Source: Algimonas ampicilliniresistens (GTDB lineage Bacteria; Pseudomonadota; Alphaproteobacteria; Caulobacterales; Maricaulaceae). Taken from it: a stretch of 64,000 nt of DNA. Below the pieces are notes generated by a model. It searched no databases and was not told where the DNA came from. It saw only the letters and a list, made by a program, of their open reading frames with translations. The stretch lies in NCBI RefSeq assembly GCF_030159955.1, contig NZ_BSNK01000002.1, forward strand, positions 930,001-994,000. Reading direction: 5' to 3'. Position numbers and translations under genes: made by a program. Positions 1 to 8,475 of the stretch are shown one piece after another. Every line of letters begins with the position of its first letter. Within the stretch, counting starts at the first letter, position 1.

Positions 1-1296
1 ATTGCGAATGACGACAACGTCGCCTTTGTTAATGCCGTTATTTTGGACAACCTCGAAACAGGCTTCTTCGCTTTCGAATACGCGGGCGCGGCCTTCAAAA
101 TAAAGCGCCCCGTGACCCGCGAGTTTCACAACACAGCCTTCGGGCGCGAGATCGCCATACAGAATACCGTAACCGCCCCGCGATTTGACGGGATCGTCAA
201 AGGTTCGGACCACATCCTGTCCGGTTTTTTCGTCTGCGGCGGCAATTTCCGCGAAGAGTGAGAGGCCGCTGACTGTTGGTTGATCCGTGATCCGATCATC
301 CGCGACCAAACGCTGTCCGATCAGGCCAGACCCGCCAGCCTCATACAGATCAAACGCCATATATTTGCCGCCTGGCTTCAGATCGCCAATGACGGGTGTG
401 GTGCGACTGACATGGTCAAACGCATCAATGTTGAATTCTTCAACCTGCGCTTCGCTGGCGATAGCCAGAAGGTGCAAGATCGCATTGGTTGACGCGGCTG
501 TCGCTGACAGCGCAATCGCTGCGTTCATCAGGCTGTCTTTGGTGATCATCTCTCGCGGCAAGCGGTTGTGTTTCACGCAATCCACGACACACATACCGGC
601 ATCATAGGCCGCGCGGGTCTTATCTTCATGCACGGCGGGAATATCGTTTGTGCCCATGGGCGACAGGCCCAAGAAAGTCATCGCCATCGCCATACTATTG
701 GCGGTGAACTGACCGCCACACGCACCTGCGCCGGGGCAGGCGGATTTCTCGATTTCGGTCAGTTCCTCTTCATCGATCAACCCTGCTGCGCAGGCCCCGA
801 CCGCTTCGAAGACATCCTGAACTGACAGGTCACGACCCTTGTGACTTCCCGGCATAATCGAACCGCCATAGAGCACGACACCCGGCACATTCATGCGTGC
901 CAATGCCATGCCCGCCGCTGGAATGGTTTTGTCGCAACCGACCAAAATGATGACACCATCGAGTGAGTGGCCGCGCACGGCCAACTCAATGGAATCGCAA
1001 ATGACTTCGCGGCTCATTAGTGAGGCCCGCATGCCGTCGCTACCCATCGTGATGCCGTCGGACACGGCGATGGAATTGAAATCGACGGGCGTGCCGCCTG
1101 CAGCCCGGATCCCCGCTCGAACAGGGATAGCCAGCTTATCCAGATGCATGTTGCACGGGCCCATATTGGTCCACGTATTGAACACGGCGATGATCGGCCC
1201 TTCGAAGGACTCGTCCGTCATACCGGAAGCCCGCAGCATGGCCCGCGCCGCAGAACGGTCTCGGCCAGTGACAATCGCGTCGGAACGCTTGCTCAT
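1..1296 (-). CDS. ilvD: Dihydroxy-acid dehydratase, partial (C-terminus beyond left edge)
   Basis: Open for 432 codons from ATG at 1296 to the window edge, so the C-terminal part is missing. The N-terminus (MSKRSDAIVTGRDRSAARAM), a stretch containing FNTWTNMGPCNMHL, and the cluster-ligand segment VGCDKTIPAAGMAL match IlvD/Edd-family dehydratases. The cysteines in GPCN and GCDK are expected Fe-S ligands. The enzyme makes 2-keto acids in valine, leucine and isoleucine synthesis and acts in the cytoplasm. It is separated by a terminator from a tiny membrane-protein ORF upstream, so it probably has its own promoter in that gap. The family call is firm. IlvD rather than phosphogluconate dehydratase is inferred from the overall match. 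Confidence 0.93.
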   Translation of the reverse strand, partial: MSKRSDAIVTGRDRSAARAMLRASGMTDESFEGPIIAVFNTWTNMGPCNMHLDKLAIPVRAGIRAAGGTPVDFNSIAVSDGITMGSDGMRASLMSREVICDSIELAVRGHSLDGVIILVGCDKTIPAAGMALARMNVPGVVLYGGSIMPGSHKGRDLSVQDVFEAVGACAAGLIDEEELTEIEKSACPGAGACGGQFTANSMAMAMTFLGLSPMGTNDIPAVHEDKTRAAYDAGMCVVDCVKHNRLPREMITKDSLMNAAIALSATAASTNAILHLLAIASEAQVEEFNIDAFDHVSRTTPVIGDLKPGGKYMAFDLYEAGGSGLIGQRLVADDRITDQPTVSGLSLFAEIAAADEKTGQDVVRTFDDPVKSRGGYGILYGDLAPEGCVVKLAGHGALYFEGRARVFESEEACFEVVQNNGINKGDVVVIRN

Positions 1297-1332
1297 TTCC
1301 ATCCCCTTAACAGCCAGATGAACGCAATAAAA

Positions 1333-1356
1333 AACCCGCCTCAAATGGGGCGGGTT
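1333..1356 (-). terminator. Rho-independent terminator after the 41-aa ORF
   Basis: An 8-bp perfect stem (AACCCGCC/GGCGGGTT) with an 8-nt loop is followed on the minus strand by a T run. It sits between the stop of the small ORF at 1380 and the ilvD start at 1296, so it would end the small transcript before ilvD. Confidence 0.8.
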
Positions 1357-1379
1357 GCTTGCTGGCTTAAGATACTCGC

Positions 1380-1505
1380 CTACAACCCGCTCAGCACCCC
1401 AAGAAGGAGTACAATAAGACCAACGATTAGTACGAGTTCGACATTCGCGCTCGACGCACGGGTCTCGACCTTCACTTTAGGCTCGTCTTTATGAAACGGG
1501 TTCAT
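1380..1505 (-). CDS. Small single-span membrane protein (41 aa)
   Basis: ATG at 1505, stop TAG at 1380-1382. The 41 residues have a charged N-terminus (MNPFHKDEPKVKVETRASS) followed by one strongly hydrophobic helix (about residues 23-41) running to the C-terminus. An AAGG stretch about 8 nt upstream could act as ribosome binding site, and a clear terminator follows. The coding-like organisation (start, helix, terminator) supports a real gene, but I do not recognise a family and no function can be assigned. Confidence 0.55.
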   Translation of the reverse strand: MNPFHKDEPKVKVETRASSANVELVLIVGLIVLLLGVLSGL

Positions 1506-1606
1506 GTGAGCCTTAAACCGTAAACGCGGCCTAGTCTCAAGAGGAAAATTTGCCGCTGATTTGCAAAAAGCTTCGAAGAAGCTGTAAAATCATGCCCTAA
1601 TTATTG

Positions 1607-2734
1607 TTAAATTGAGGCAAGGGCTGCCTCCAGCGCTGCGATGAGGTCCTCTTTCGCTTCGATTCCGGTCGACACACGGATCAATGTTTCGTCCAATCCT
1701 GCTGCGGCCCGTGCCTCTGGTGCCATACCGCGATGGGTCATTGTCGCAGGTTGGCAAATCAGGCTTTCGACCCCGCCAAGTGAGGCGGCCAAGCGGAAGA
1801 GTTCTATGCTCTCCATGACCGAAGCAGCGGCGGCTGCGCCGCCTGCCACACGGAAAGACAACATCGCGCCCGGGCCGGACTGTTGCTTTACGGCCAAGCC
1901 AGCGTCCGGGTAATAGACATCCGTCACTTTATCATGGTCGCGTAAGACGGCGACGATGGCTTTGGCATTAGTTTCTGCCGCGTTGATGCGCAGAGCCAGC
2001 GTCCGTAGTCCGCGCAGGGTCTGGTAGCTATCGAAGGGTGAGCCTGTAAGCCCGGCGGCATTAGCCCACCAAGCAAGCTTTTCAGCCAGCTCTTCCGTGT
2101 TCGCGACTACGACGCCACCAACCACATCACTATGGCCGTTGAGGTATTTAGTCGTTGATTGCAGAGCCATATCCGCGCCGAGCGTAAGGGGTTGCTGGCG
2201 CAGGGGTGATAAGAACGTGTTGTCGACGACGGAGAGCGCGTCGGCGGCCCTCGCAATATCACAGATCGCTGCGACGTCGCTAAGGCGCATCAACGGATTG
2301 GAGGGGGTCTCGATGATGACCATCGCTGTTTCACGTGAAACAGTCGCGCGGACCGCGTCGAGATCGCCTTGGTCAATAAAATCGACGCGGATCTGACCTT
2401 GATCATGACGGGCTGTGAGCAAGCGGTGCGTGCCACCATAGCAATCATGCGGCGCAACCACATGTGCGCCCGCCGACAAGAGGTTGAGCACTAGATCGAT
2501 TGCCGCCATGCCCGAACTGGTCACGACCGCGCCTGCGCCGCCGTCTAGCTCGGTGAGGGCGCGGCTCAGCAGATCACGGTTCGGATTATTGGATCGCCCA
2601 TAATCATACGGCCCCTTTTCATCTACAGACGGCCAGACATAGGTCGACGACATATAAAGCGGCGGCACGATGGCCCCGTAGGCCGGGTCCCAAGCAATGC
2701 CGGATTGGACGAGTTTTGTGGTCGGTGAGGTCAT
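1607..2734 (-). CDS. metB: Cystathionine gamma-synthase / O-acylhomoserine sulfhydrylase family PLP enzyme
   Basis: 375 aa, the usual length for Cys/Met metabolism PLP enzymes. Family motifs are SSGMAAIDLVL (phosphate-binding region), VDNTFLSP and the Schiff-base segment QSTTKYLNGHSD, with the PLP lysine near residue 196. It uses activated homoserine plus cysteine (transsulfuration) or sulfide (direct sulfhydrylation). The sequence alone does not decide which. Its ATG overlaps the stop of metX by 4 bp (ATGA), so the two are translationally coupled. Both lie downstream of an S-box riboswitch, which fits methionine biosynthesis. The gene symbol follows the MetB branch of the family and is the least certain part. 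Confidence 0.88.
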   Translation of the reverse strand: MTSPTTKLVQSGIAWDPAYGAIVPPLYMSSTYVWPSVDEKGPYDYGRSNNPNRDLLSRALTELDGGAGAVVTSSGMAAIDLVLNLLSAGAHVVAPHDCYGGTHRLLTARHDQGQIRVDFIDQGDLDAVRATVSRETAMVIIETPSNPLMRLSDVAAICDIARAADALSVVDNTFLSPLRQQPLTLGADMALQSTTKYLNGHSDVVGGVVVANTEELAEKLAWWANAAGLTGSPFDSYQTLRGLRTLALRINAAETNAKAIVAVLRDHDKVTDVYYPDAGLAVKQQSGPGAMLSFRVAGGAAAAASVMESIELFRLAASLGGVESLICQPATMTHRGMAPEARAAAGLDETLIRVSTGIEAKEDLIAALEAALASI

Positions 2735-3705
2735 TCTACAGCCTCCTTCATGAATGCGGTCAACCTGGGCTCCATCGCATCATACTCCTTCAAAAAGGCG
2801 TCGTGTCCATAAAGAGAGGTGAAGGTATAGAGCTCACTCTTGCCAGAGAGCCGGTCGCGTAATTCGCGCATATCAGGCAGCGGTGCGAGCTGGTCGGAAA
2901 TGGCGCTCATCAATAGGGTCGGCGTGGTGATGGCTTCCGGTTCGACGCGGTGTAGATCGATTGACTCTGAGAGCGCGAGGAAGCGCGATGCATCCATCTG
3001 CTCGGCAAACGCATCCCCGCGACTGCCGAGATAATCACAAATATCGAAGCTGGACGGATTGGACCGTGTTTCAGCCAGATCAAATCGGTCAGCGAATTCT
3101 TCTGGCGTGCGGTAGGTCGTCATGGCGAGTTCACGCGCCAGCTTCAGCCCCTCTTCGGGACGGCCAGCGTCTATGCCGAGCCGAACAATCCGGCGTTGAA
3201 TACCGCGCCAACCGACACCAATCGGATAGGGTTTGTGGGCTGCGCCGATGACACAGAGATTATGCAGAGCTTTTGGATAGTCACGGGCAAAAGCGAGGCC
3301 ACACATGCCGCCATAGGAACTGCCGATTAAGGCTGTGATGGGGCCAAGTGCGTGCGCGTCGATGAGGGCCTTAAGTCGCTTCGCTTGATCGCCCGTTGTA
3401 ATGGTTTCAGGACAGTCCGGTGCGCCGGCATTGGGTGTGAAATCCAGACCGAGAACTTGCACCGTGTTGAGATCAATGGCGCCGCCGCGCCGCACGAGCC
3501 GTGACCACCAGCCTCGACGCCTGCCTTTTTTGTCTGTGGGGTCGCCGTCCGCCACGAACCGTGTCGCGGAGATACCGCCAAGCACAATCACAAGCGGCGC
3601 CCCCTCCGGCCCATAGAGACGGCCGCGCACGACATCGCCGCGCATGTCGCAGCCGCGTTCCAGCGTCCAGTCACCCAGTTCAGTTTCGATGTCACGACCC
3701 TGCAC
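2731..3705 (-). CDS. metX: Homoserine O-acyltransferase, MetX type (alpha/beta hydrolase fold)
   Basis: 324 aa. It shows the alpha/beta-hydrolase nucleophile elbow GSSYGG (Ser about residue 130), an acidic residue in SAISDQLAP, and the C-terminal YGHDAFL motif carrying the catalytic His, as in MetX. It activates homoserine with an acetyl or succinyl group as the first committed step to methionine. Residues that set acyl specificity cannot be judged here. The start is GTG at 3705, with AAAGG about 8 nt upstream. It is shorter than many MetX proteins (about 370 aa). It heads the metX-metB operon under the riboswitch at 3785-3890. Confidence 0.88.
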   Translation of the reverse strand: MQGRDIETELGDWTLERGCDMRGDVVRGRLYGPEGAPLVIVLGGISATRFVADGDPTDKKGRRRGWWSRLVRRGGAIDLNTVQVLGLDFTPNAGAPDCPETITTGDQAKRLKALIDAHALGPITALIGSSYGGMCGLAFARDYPKALHNLCVIGAAHKPYPIGVGWRGIQRRIVRLGIDAGRPEEGLKLARELAMTTYRTPEEFADRFDLAETRSNPSSFDICDYLGSRGDAFAEQMDASRFLALSESIDLHRVEPEAITTPTLLMSAISDQLAPLPDMRELRDRLSGKSELYTFTSLYGHDAFLKEYDAMEPRLTAFMKEAVE

Positions 3706-3784
3706 GGTCTACCTTTCTAGGGCGGGCCAAGCACAGGTTTGGAAGGGGAGGGCGCTCGTTTGAGCCGAATGGGCTCAGCGCTCT

Positions 3785-3890
3785 CTCATCTTCCGGGCGA
3801 ACCCGCAGGACTTGGCACCTGATGCGAAATTGCTTTCGCCGGTTGCCCCGGCGATCAAAGGGCCTTGTCCCTCCCGCCGGTCTTGATGAG
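3785..3890 (-). promoter_or_regulatory. S-box (SAM-I class) riboswitch aptamer upstream of metX
   Basis: On the minus strand the P1 helix is formed by CTCATC (3890-3885) and GATGAG (3790-3785). Inside it are the S-box core elements GAGGGAC, GGCCC, GGGGCAACC, a GCGAAA...TTTCGC hairpin (P3), GGTGCCAAGTCC, and a CGGGTTCGCCCG hairpin (P4) ending in GGAAGATGAG. These match the SAM-I family layout. A second hairpin (TGAGCC/GGCTCA) lies between the aptamer and the GTG start without a T run, so control is more likely on translation than on termination. It would lower metX-metB expression when S-adenosylmethionine is high. Confidence 0.88.
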
Positions 3891-3951
3891 TGCGCGGCAT
3901 ATGGCGGGAAGTGGAGAAGGCGTCAAGCCGATGGCTATTCAGAGAGCGTTC

Positions 3952-4326
3952 CTATCCGGAAGTGGGCGCGCCCTTATCCCAGATGATGGCCATGAACAGA
4001 CCTTTTATCGGCTGAAGCACGGCAAGGCACAGCAGGACGAGCAGAAGGCTAAGTCCTGTGATCGAGGCCCAGCCTGGAATATCCGTCTTGAAAACGACCC
4101 AGTGAAAGACGGGCGCAGTTAGATGTCCAGCAACAAGCATGGATGCCCAAGCGGGTCCGTCATCGGCACGAACATCCCCCCAATTCACACCGCAAGATGG
4201 GCAATGCTCGACGGGTTTGAGAAAAGCCCGGAAGAGTTTGGCATCCCCACAGCTCGGGCATTTCATCGCCAAGCCGCGCTTGATCTTAGGCCATAAAGGT
4301 CCGCTCGGTTTAGGTCCTGCAGTCAT
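3952..4326 (-). CDS. DUF983 family membrane protein
   Basis: 124 aa with two zinc-ribbon-like CPSCG motifs near residues 23 and 42, followed by two hydrophobic segments (about 62-80 and 87-112). This is the DUF983 pattern: small alphaproteobacterial inner-membrane proteins of unknown role, often near respiratory or cell-division genes. It is co-directional with metX but ends about 60 bp before the riboswitch, so it is probably a separate unit. Family confident, function unknown. Confidence 0.8.
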   Translation of the reverse strand: MTAGPKPSGPLWPKIKRGLAMKCPSCGDAKLFRAFLKPVEHCPSCGVNWGDVRADDGPAWASMLVAGHLTAPVFHWVVFKTDIPGWASITGLSLLLVLLCLAVLQPIKGLFMAIIWDKGAPTSG

Positions 4327-4400
4327 GGGATGCAGATAGGGTCCGCCGTCTCAAGATGCCAACCATATTACGCTTTTGCGAGGGTTCGTAGCGTTAAAAA

Positions 4401-4649
4401 CTAACTCGCCTTGACAGCTTTCAGGATTCCGTGAATCTCATCTTTCAGCGTCATGCGCTGTTTTCGCATATCGATCATATGTTCGTCTGTTGTGGGTTCA
4501 ATATTGGTTTCAGCCCGGTGAATCGTCCGGTTGATGTCATGGTACTGTTCAGCAAGTTTCTGGAAATGGTTATCGCGAAGTTTCAGTTTATGCAGTTGAT
4601 CTACAAACTCCGGGAAGTCTGCAGCCAGTTCGTGAGGTGTATGGCCCAT
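4401..4649 (-). CDS. YdcH family (DUF465) small helical protein
   Basis: 82 aa, strongly charged and predicted helical, with the DUF465 pattern of a histidine-rich middle (HDINRTIHRAE) and the closing KQRMTLKDEIHGIL segment. A good AAGGAG ribosome binding site lies about 8 nt before the ATG. The function of the family is unknown. It stands alone between DUF983 and a divergent small HTH-like gene. Confidence 0.75.
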   Translation of the reverse strand: MGHTPHELAADFPEFVDQLHKLKLRDNHFQKLAEQYHDINRTIHRAETNIEPTTDEHMIDMRKQRMTLKDEIHGILKAVKAS

Positions 4650-4945
4650 ATGGCGGCTCCTTAGCAGGCAAGACCCAAAAGTGAGAATGGGTCTCGCGGT
4701 TCGTCAGATCTCATGTCTCAAAGGAGCAAATCTATTTGGAGGGGTAGAGAATAAATTGACGGTCGTCATAAAAGTCGAGATGAGTCGTACGCTTGCGCTC
4801 CTAGCCCGCTTTTTATGGACGGGTTGGCGTTATGCTAGGCGTTTCTCTTCGGATGTTTAAGCCGCAAGATTATTACCAACAGGCTGGCCCCATAAGAACG
4901 ATCATGCTCTTGAATGGCCCGACATGGTGGGAAGGAGTAACCCCG
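4650..4945. other. Intergenic region, nothing recognised
   Basis: About 300 bp between the divergent YdcH-family gene and the small HTH-like gene. It presumably contains both promoters. I see no repeat, hairpin with T run, EcfG-type promoter or convincing ORF in it. Confidence 0.5.
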
Positions 4946-5125
4946 ATGAAAGACCGATACGAACGACATCGCCAAGCTTGGACGCAGGCTGAAATCCAAA
5001 AGCTACATATGCTCGTGGCAAAGGGGATGAGTTTGAAGGCGATTGCCAAATCTCTGACGCGCTCTGAGGAATCGACCAAAAGTAGAGCGAAGCAAGACAA
5101 GTTGAAAATCCAGAAAAAGCGTTGA
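4946..5125 (+). CDS. Small SANT/Myb-like or HTH basic protein (59 aa)
   Basis: The start is placed at ATG 4946 because GGGAAGGAG lies about 9 nt upstream. An in-frame upstream extension to 4832 has no ribosome binding site. The 59 residues contain W-x-E-I-Q-K-L-x-x-L-V-A-K-G-M-S-x-K-A-I-A-K-S-L-x-R, a helix-turn-helix-like segment resembling short SANT-type domains found in alphaproteobacteria, and a lysine-rich tail. It is probably DNA-binding, but no target or pathway is visible. Confidence 0.6.
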   Translation: MKDRYERHRQAWTQAEIQKLHMLVAKGMSLKAIAKSLTRSEESTKSRAKQDKLKIQKKR

Positions 5126-5296
5126 CGCGTGTGGCAGCCCGGCTGGGATATTATTGCGGGATGGCTCTAACTGGTATCTTCCACCGTAATCCCAAGAACG
5201 AAGCAAATTTGTGCCTTTCTTTCGTCCGCTACGACCCTTCAACCACCCTTTATTCCCCTCTACCTCATTGGAAACGCAATAGAGGGGAACGGATCA

Positions 5297-5716
5297 ATGA
5301 GCGCTATTCTACACTTGGCTATTCCAGCAGGCGATCTTAGCAATACGGTGAAATTCTACACCGATATATTGGGGTGCAGCCTTGGCAATAGCGAAGAGGG
5401 CCGTTGGGTCGACGTCAACTTTTGGGGCAATGAACTGACATTGCATCAGAGTGAAGAACAGCTTCCGACCGTGCGTCATGACGTCGACATGGGCGCGGTT
5501 CTGGTTCCCCATTTTGGCATTCACCTGACCCAAGACGACTTTGACGCCATCAAAGACCGGATCGCAACGGCGGGCCTAAAATATATCGATGAACCCTATC
5601 GCCGTTTCAAAGGTGATAAATATGAACAAGAGACGTTCTTCATCTCAGATCCGAATAGCAATGTGCTTGAGATCAAATGTATGAAAAACCCCGAACTCTT
5701 ATTTCCTGAAGTCTAA
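5297..5716 (+). CDS. VOC (glyoxalase/bleomycin-resistance) superfamily protein
   Basis: 139 aa. The N-terminal LHLAIPAGDLSNTVKFYTDILG and the C-terminal FFISDPNSNVLEIKC motifs are typical of the VOC fold, with metal-ligand candidates His6 and the Glu in LEIK. The start follows AGAGGGGAACGG. The gene converges with the udgX operon, and the two stop codons are almost adjacent. Members are lyases, dioxygenases or binding proteins, and the substrate cannot be inferred. Confidence 0.82.
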   Translation: MSAILHLAIPAGDLSNTVKFYTDILGCSLGNSEEGRWVDVNFWGNELTLHQSEEQLPTVRHDVDMGAVLVPHFGIHLTQDDFDAIKDRIATAGLKYIDEPYRRFKGDKYEQETFFISDPNSNVLEIKCMKNPELLFPEV

Positions 5717-7153
5717 TCACGCTGCCAAGAGCTGTGCGACTTGTTGAAGGTCACTGACTAAATCCGGATAGGCTGCCGGCCGATCCTCATGCCGCTGTAC
5801 CCGTAAGACATATGCGGGATGGGTGGTGATAAAGAAATTCAAACCATCGGGTCGGGTCAGGACATGGCCGCGATTCTCTCCCACCTTGATGGGGCGACCA
5901 TTGACCGCGCGGGCGGCAGAGCCACCCAGACAGATGACGATTTCAGGCTTCACCAGCTCGATCTCGCGCTCTAGCCAAACATTGCAGGCTTTGACTTCCG
6001 ATGCTGTTGGGTTTTTATGAATGCGTCGCTGGCTTCGAACTTCATATTTGAAATGTTTCACGGCATTGGTGACATAAGCCTGATCACGAGACAGCCCAGC
6101 CTCAGTCAGCGCTTGGTCCAGAAGCTGCCCGGCGGGGCCGATAAAAGGCTGACCGGCGAGGTCTTCTTTATCGCCCGGTTGTTCCCCGATAATCATAATG
6201 CGGGCGTTACTCGGACCGACGCCAGCGATGCCTTGAGTTGCGCCATTCCATAGCGGACAACGACGACAGCCTTCCACCTGCTGCCAAAGGGCAGAAATGT
6301 CGGTGGGACTCAAATCTTCATCGATGACATCAGGTTGATAAGTGGCTTTCTCTGCAATGGGATTGGGCGCGTGATTGACGCTGCGCATTAGGGCTCGCTC
6401 GCGATCCTTCGCGCCTTGTATCAAGGACGGAATGAGCGAGGCTTCCGGCAAATTGTTCCAGTACTTGACCGGCATTTCGGCCTTCATGGCTGAGACTTTC
6501 AGTCGTGATGGATTAAAGATGGAGGCGAAATAGGTTTTCCATTGTTCCTCCACCACATCCTCTGCTGGGACATCTTCTTTCCGGCCGCCAGAATCGAAGC
6601 GTAATGCGTCTCCGGTCCAGATAGCGCTCCGGTAGGGCGTGATGATCGCCCAATCCATGTTGGGGAATCGGCGTGTGAAGAAAGGTGTGGCGAGCTCGAC
6701 AATGAAGTGGCTCGGCTCAAACCAAGCCATAAACTGTTCACGGCCTGCCGCGTCTTCGCCCACTTTTCGAAAGCGTACAAAGGCGTGCATTTTGTGACGA
6801 TCGCGCTGAACAGCCTTATCGGCTTCGATGATCCAACGAACATCATCATCAACACTATTACGCATCAGGCTCGGCTGGTCCTGCAGACGCCACAATATTC
6901 GATAGAGTCGGTCATAACGGGACGGATCGTTATGGCAGACGACCCGTTCAGCCCGGTCGATGAAATCTTTCGATGCGATGACCGTGCGCTCGCTATTCGC
7001 CTGATCTGTTGTGCCAAAATCAAAGGCAGCCTCCCCCCGATCGGGTGGAACAAAGCGGACTTGCGCGGGCACAATACGGGCCGCACACAATGTCCGCGCC
7101 TGCGTTTGCCAAGCCTTAAAATCGGCGTGGTGATCCAGATGAACGATCTGCAT
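5717..7153 (-). CDS. udgX: UdgX-type uracil-DNA glycosylase with N-terminal DUF4130 domain
   Basis: 478 aa in two parts. Residues 1 to about 270 resemble the DUF4130/TIGR03915 'DNA metabolism' domain. Residues about 285-478 are a family-4-like uracil-DNA glycosylase with GEQPGDKEDLAGQPFIGPAG and the HPAYVLR segment. The RRIHKNP loop (His about residue 378) is the hallmark of UdgX, whose His forms a covalent bond with uracil-containing DNA. It starts in the TAATG overlap with the radical-SAM gene upstream, so the pair is coupled. A LexA-type box precedes the operon. The likely role is DNA damage repair in the cytoplasm. Confidence 0.88.
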   Translation of the reverse strand: MQIVHLDHHADFKAWQTQARTLCAARIVPAQVRFVPPDRGEAAFDFGTTDQANSERTVIASKDFIDRAERVVCHNDPSRYDRLYRILWRLQDQPSLMRNSVDDDVRWIIEADKAVQRDRHKMHAFVRFRKVGEDAAGREQFMAWFEPSHFIVELATPFFTRRFPNMDWAIITPYRSAIWTGDALRFDSGGRKEDVPAEDVVEEQWKTYFASIFNPSRLKVSAMKAEMPVKYWNNLPEASLIPSLIQGAKDRERALMRSVNHAPNPIAEKATYQPDVIDEDLSPTDISALWQQVEGCRRCPLWNGATQGIAGVGPSNARIMIIGEQPGDKEDLAGQPFIGPAGQLLDQALTEAGLSRDQAYVTNAVKHFKYEVRSQRRIHKNPTASEVKACNVWLEREIELVKPEIVICLGGSAARAVNGRPIKVGENRGHVLTRPDGLNFFITTHPAYVLRVQRHEDRPAAYPDLVSDLQQVAQLLAA

Positions 7154-8403
7154 TAGATTGCGAAGGCTAACTGCTCTGGCGGCGGCGCGAAGCGGGCTCG
7201 CAAATTCTCCGTATCCGTCAAATTACCCGGCTGATAATCCGCTGTTTGAATAAAGGGCATGGCCTTCTTGACCGTTTTAGTCAGCTTAGCGAGATCGCCC
7301 AATCGCACCGCTGTCATGCGCCTAGCCGCAATCAGTCGGTCAACCGTCTTTGCTCCGAGCCCCGGAATACGCAGCAAGAGCTCGCGTGGCGCTCGATTGA
7401 TATCGATGGGAAAGCGCTCGCGGTGACGCAGCGCCCAAGCGAGCTTTGGGTCGATATCGAGATCGAGCATACCGTCTGTGGAGGCGGCCTCAATCTCTTT
7501 GCGCTCAAAGCCATAGAAACGCAGCAGCCAGTCAGCCTGATACAGACGGTGCTCCCGCATAAGCGGGGGGCGAACAGGCGGTAAGTCGAGCGAGGCATCC
7601 TGCATGGGCGAGAAAGCGGAGTAATAGACACGGCGGAGGCCGTAGCCGGAATAGAGCTCAGTCGATGTTTTCAGAATGTCGCTATCCGTACTCGTATCAG
7701 CGCCAATAATCATCTGCGTGCTCTGCCCGCCCGGCGCAAAAATGGGGGCCTTGGCCTTGCGAAGAATACGGCTCTGCTGTGCGTCCTTCGCATCATCAAG
7801 CCGGACTTTTACCCCCGCCATAGCCCGACGAATGACAGGCTGAGACTTCTCCGGTGCAAAGTGGCCGAGGCTTTCTTCCTTGGGAAGTTCGACATTGATC
7901 GACACCCGATCAGCTAGTTCTCCGGCGCGCTCAATTAGGATGGGATCGGCTTCAGGTATGGTCTTGAGATGAATATAACCGCGGAAATTATAATCTTCGC
8001 GTAGGACACGTGCCACTTCGACAAGCCGCTCCATTGTATAGTCAGGCGATTGGATAATGCCCGAAGACAGAAACAGGCCTTCAATGTAATTGCGTTTGTA
8101 GAAATCAAGCGTGAGCGTGACGACTTCATCGACTGAGAAACGCGCGCGTTTGACATTGCTGGACACACGATTGACGCAATAGCGGCAATCAAAAATGCAA
8201 AAATTGGTCAGCAGAATTTTTAGCAGACTGATACACCGACCATCTGGCGCATAAGCATGGCAGATGCCCATACCTTCGGTGCTGCCAATGCCTGCTTTCC
8301 CTAAAGAACTGCGTGTCGTTGTGCCTGAACTTGCACAGGAGGCATCATATTTTGCCGCATCGGCGAGGATAGCAAGCTTGTCGATGAGTGTATGTCGGGT
8401 CAT
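7153..8403 (-). CDS. Putative DNA modification/repair radical SAM protein (TIGR03916 type)
   Basis: 416 aa. It carries a CxxxCxxC cluster motif (Cys69, Cys73, Cys76 in NFCIFDCRYC) for a radical-SAM 4Fe-4S cluster. Extra N-terminal cysteines lie at 23, 48 and 57. A C-terminal helix-hairpin-helix (LLLRIPGLGAKTVDRLIAAR, about 343-362) would bind DNA. This family is regularly found beside UdgX/DUF4130 proteins and resembles spore photoproduct lyase only distantly. It shares one base with udgX (TAATG). The substrate lesion is unknown. Confidence 0.85.
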   Translation of the reverse strand: MTRHTLIDKLAILADAAKYDASCASSGTTTRSSLGKAGIGSTEGMGICHAYAPDGRCISLLKILLTNFCIFDCRYCVNRVSSNVKRARFSVDEVVTLTLDFYKRNYIEGLFLSSGIIQSPDYTMERLVEVARVLREDYNFRGYIHLKTIPEADPILIERAGELADRVSINVELPKEESLGHFAPEKSQPVIRRAMAGVKVRLDDAKDAQQSRILRKAKAPIFAPGGQSTQMIIGADTSTDSDILKTSTELYSGYGLRRVYYSAFSPMQDASLDLPPVRPPLMREHRLYQADWLLRFYGFERKEIEAASTDGMLDLDIDPKLAWALRHRERFPIDINRAPRELLLRIPGLGAKTVDRLIAARRMTAVRLGDLAKLTKTVKKAMPFIQTADYQPGNLTDTENLRARFAPPPEQLAFAI

Positions 8404-8414
8404 ACCAACGATTG

Positions 8415-8429
8415 GAACAAAAACAGAAC
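8415..8429 (-). promoter_or_regulatory. LexA (SOS) box, GAAC-N7-GAAC
   Basis: GAAC at 8415-8418 and 8426-8429 with a 7-bp spacer. Read toward the operon this is GTTC-N7-GTTC, the alphaproteobacterial LexA consensus. It ends 12 bp before the start codon of the radical-SAM gene, where it could overlap a promoter. It predicts DNA-damage induction of the radical-SAM/udgX operon. Confidence 0.7.
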
Positions 8430-8475
8430 ATAAACAAGTCTGAGATGCAGGGTCGTCTATAGAATTGGAGTGTCT

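Noticed and set aside
893-1494. Long plus-strand ORFs opposite ilvD
   Set aside because: They are antisense shadows of ilvD, whose conserved motifs are on the minus strand.
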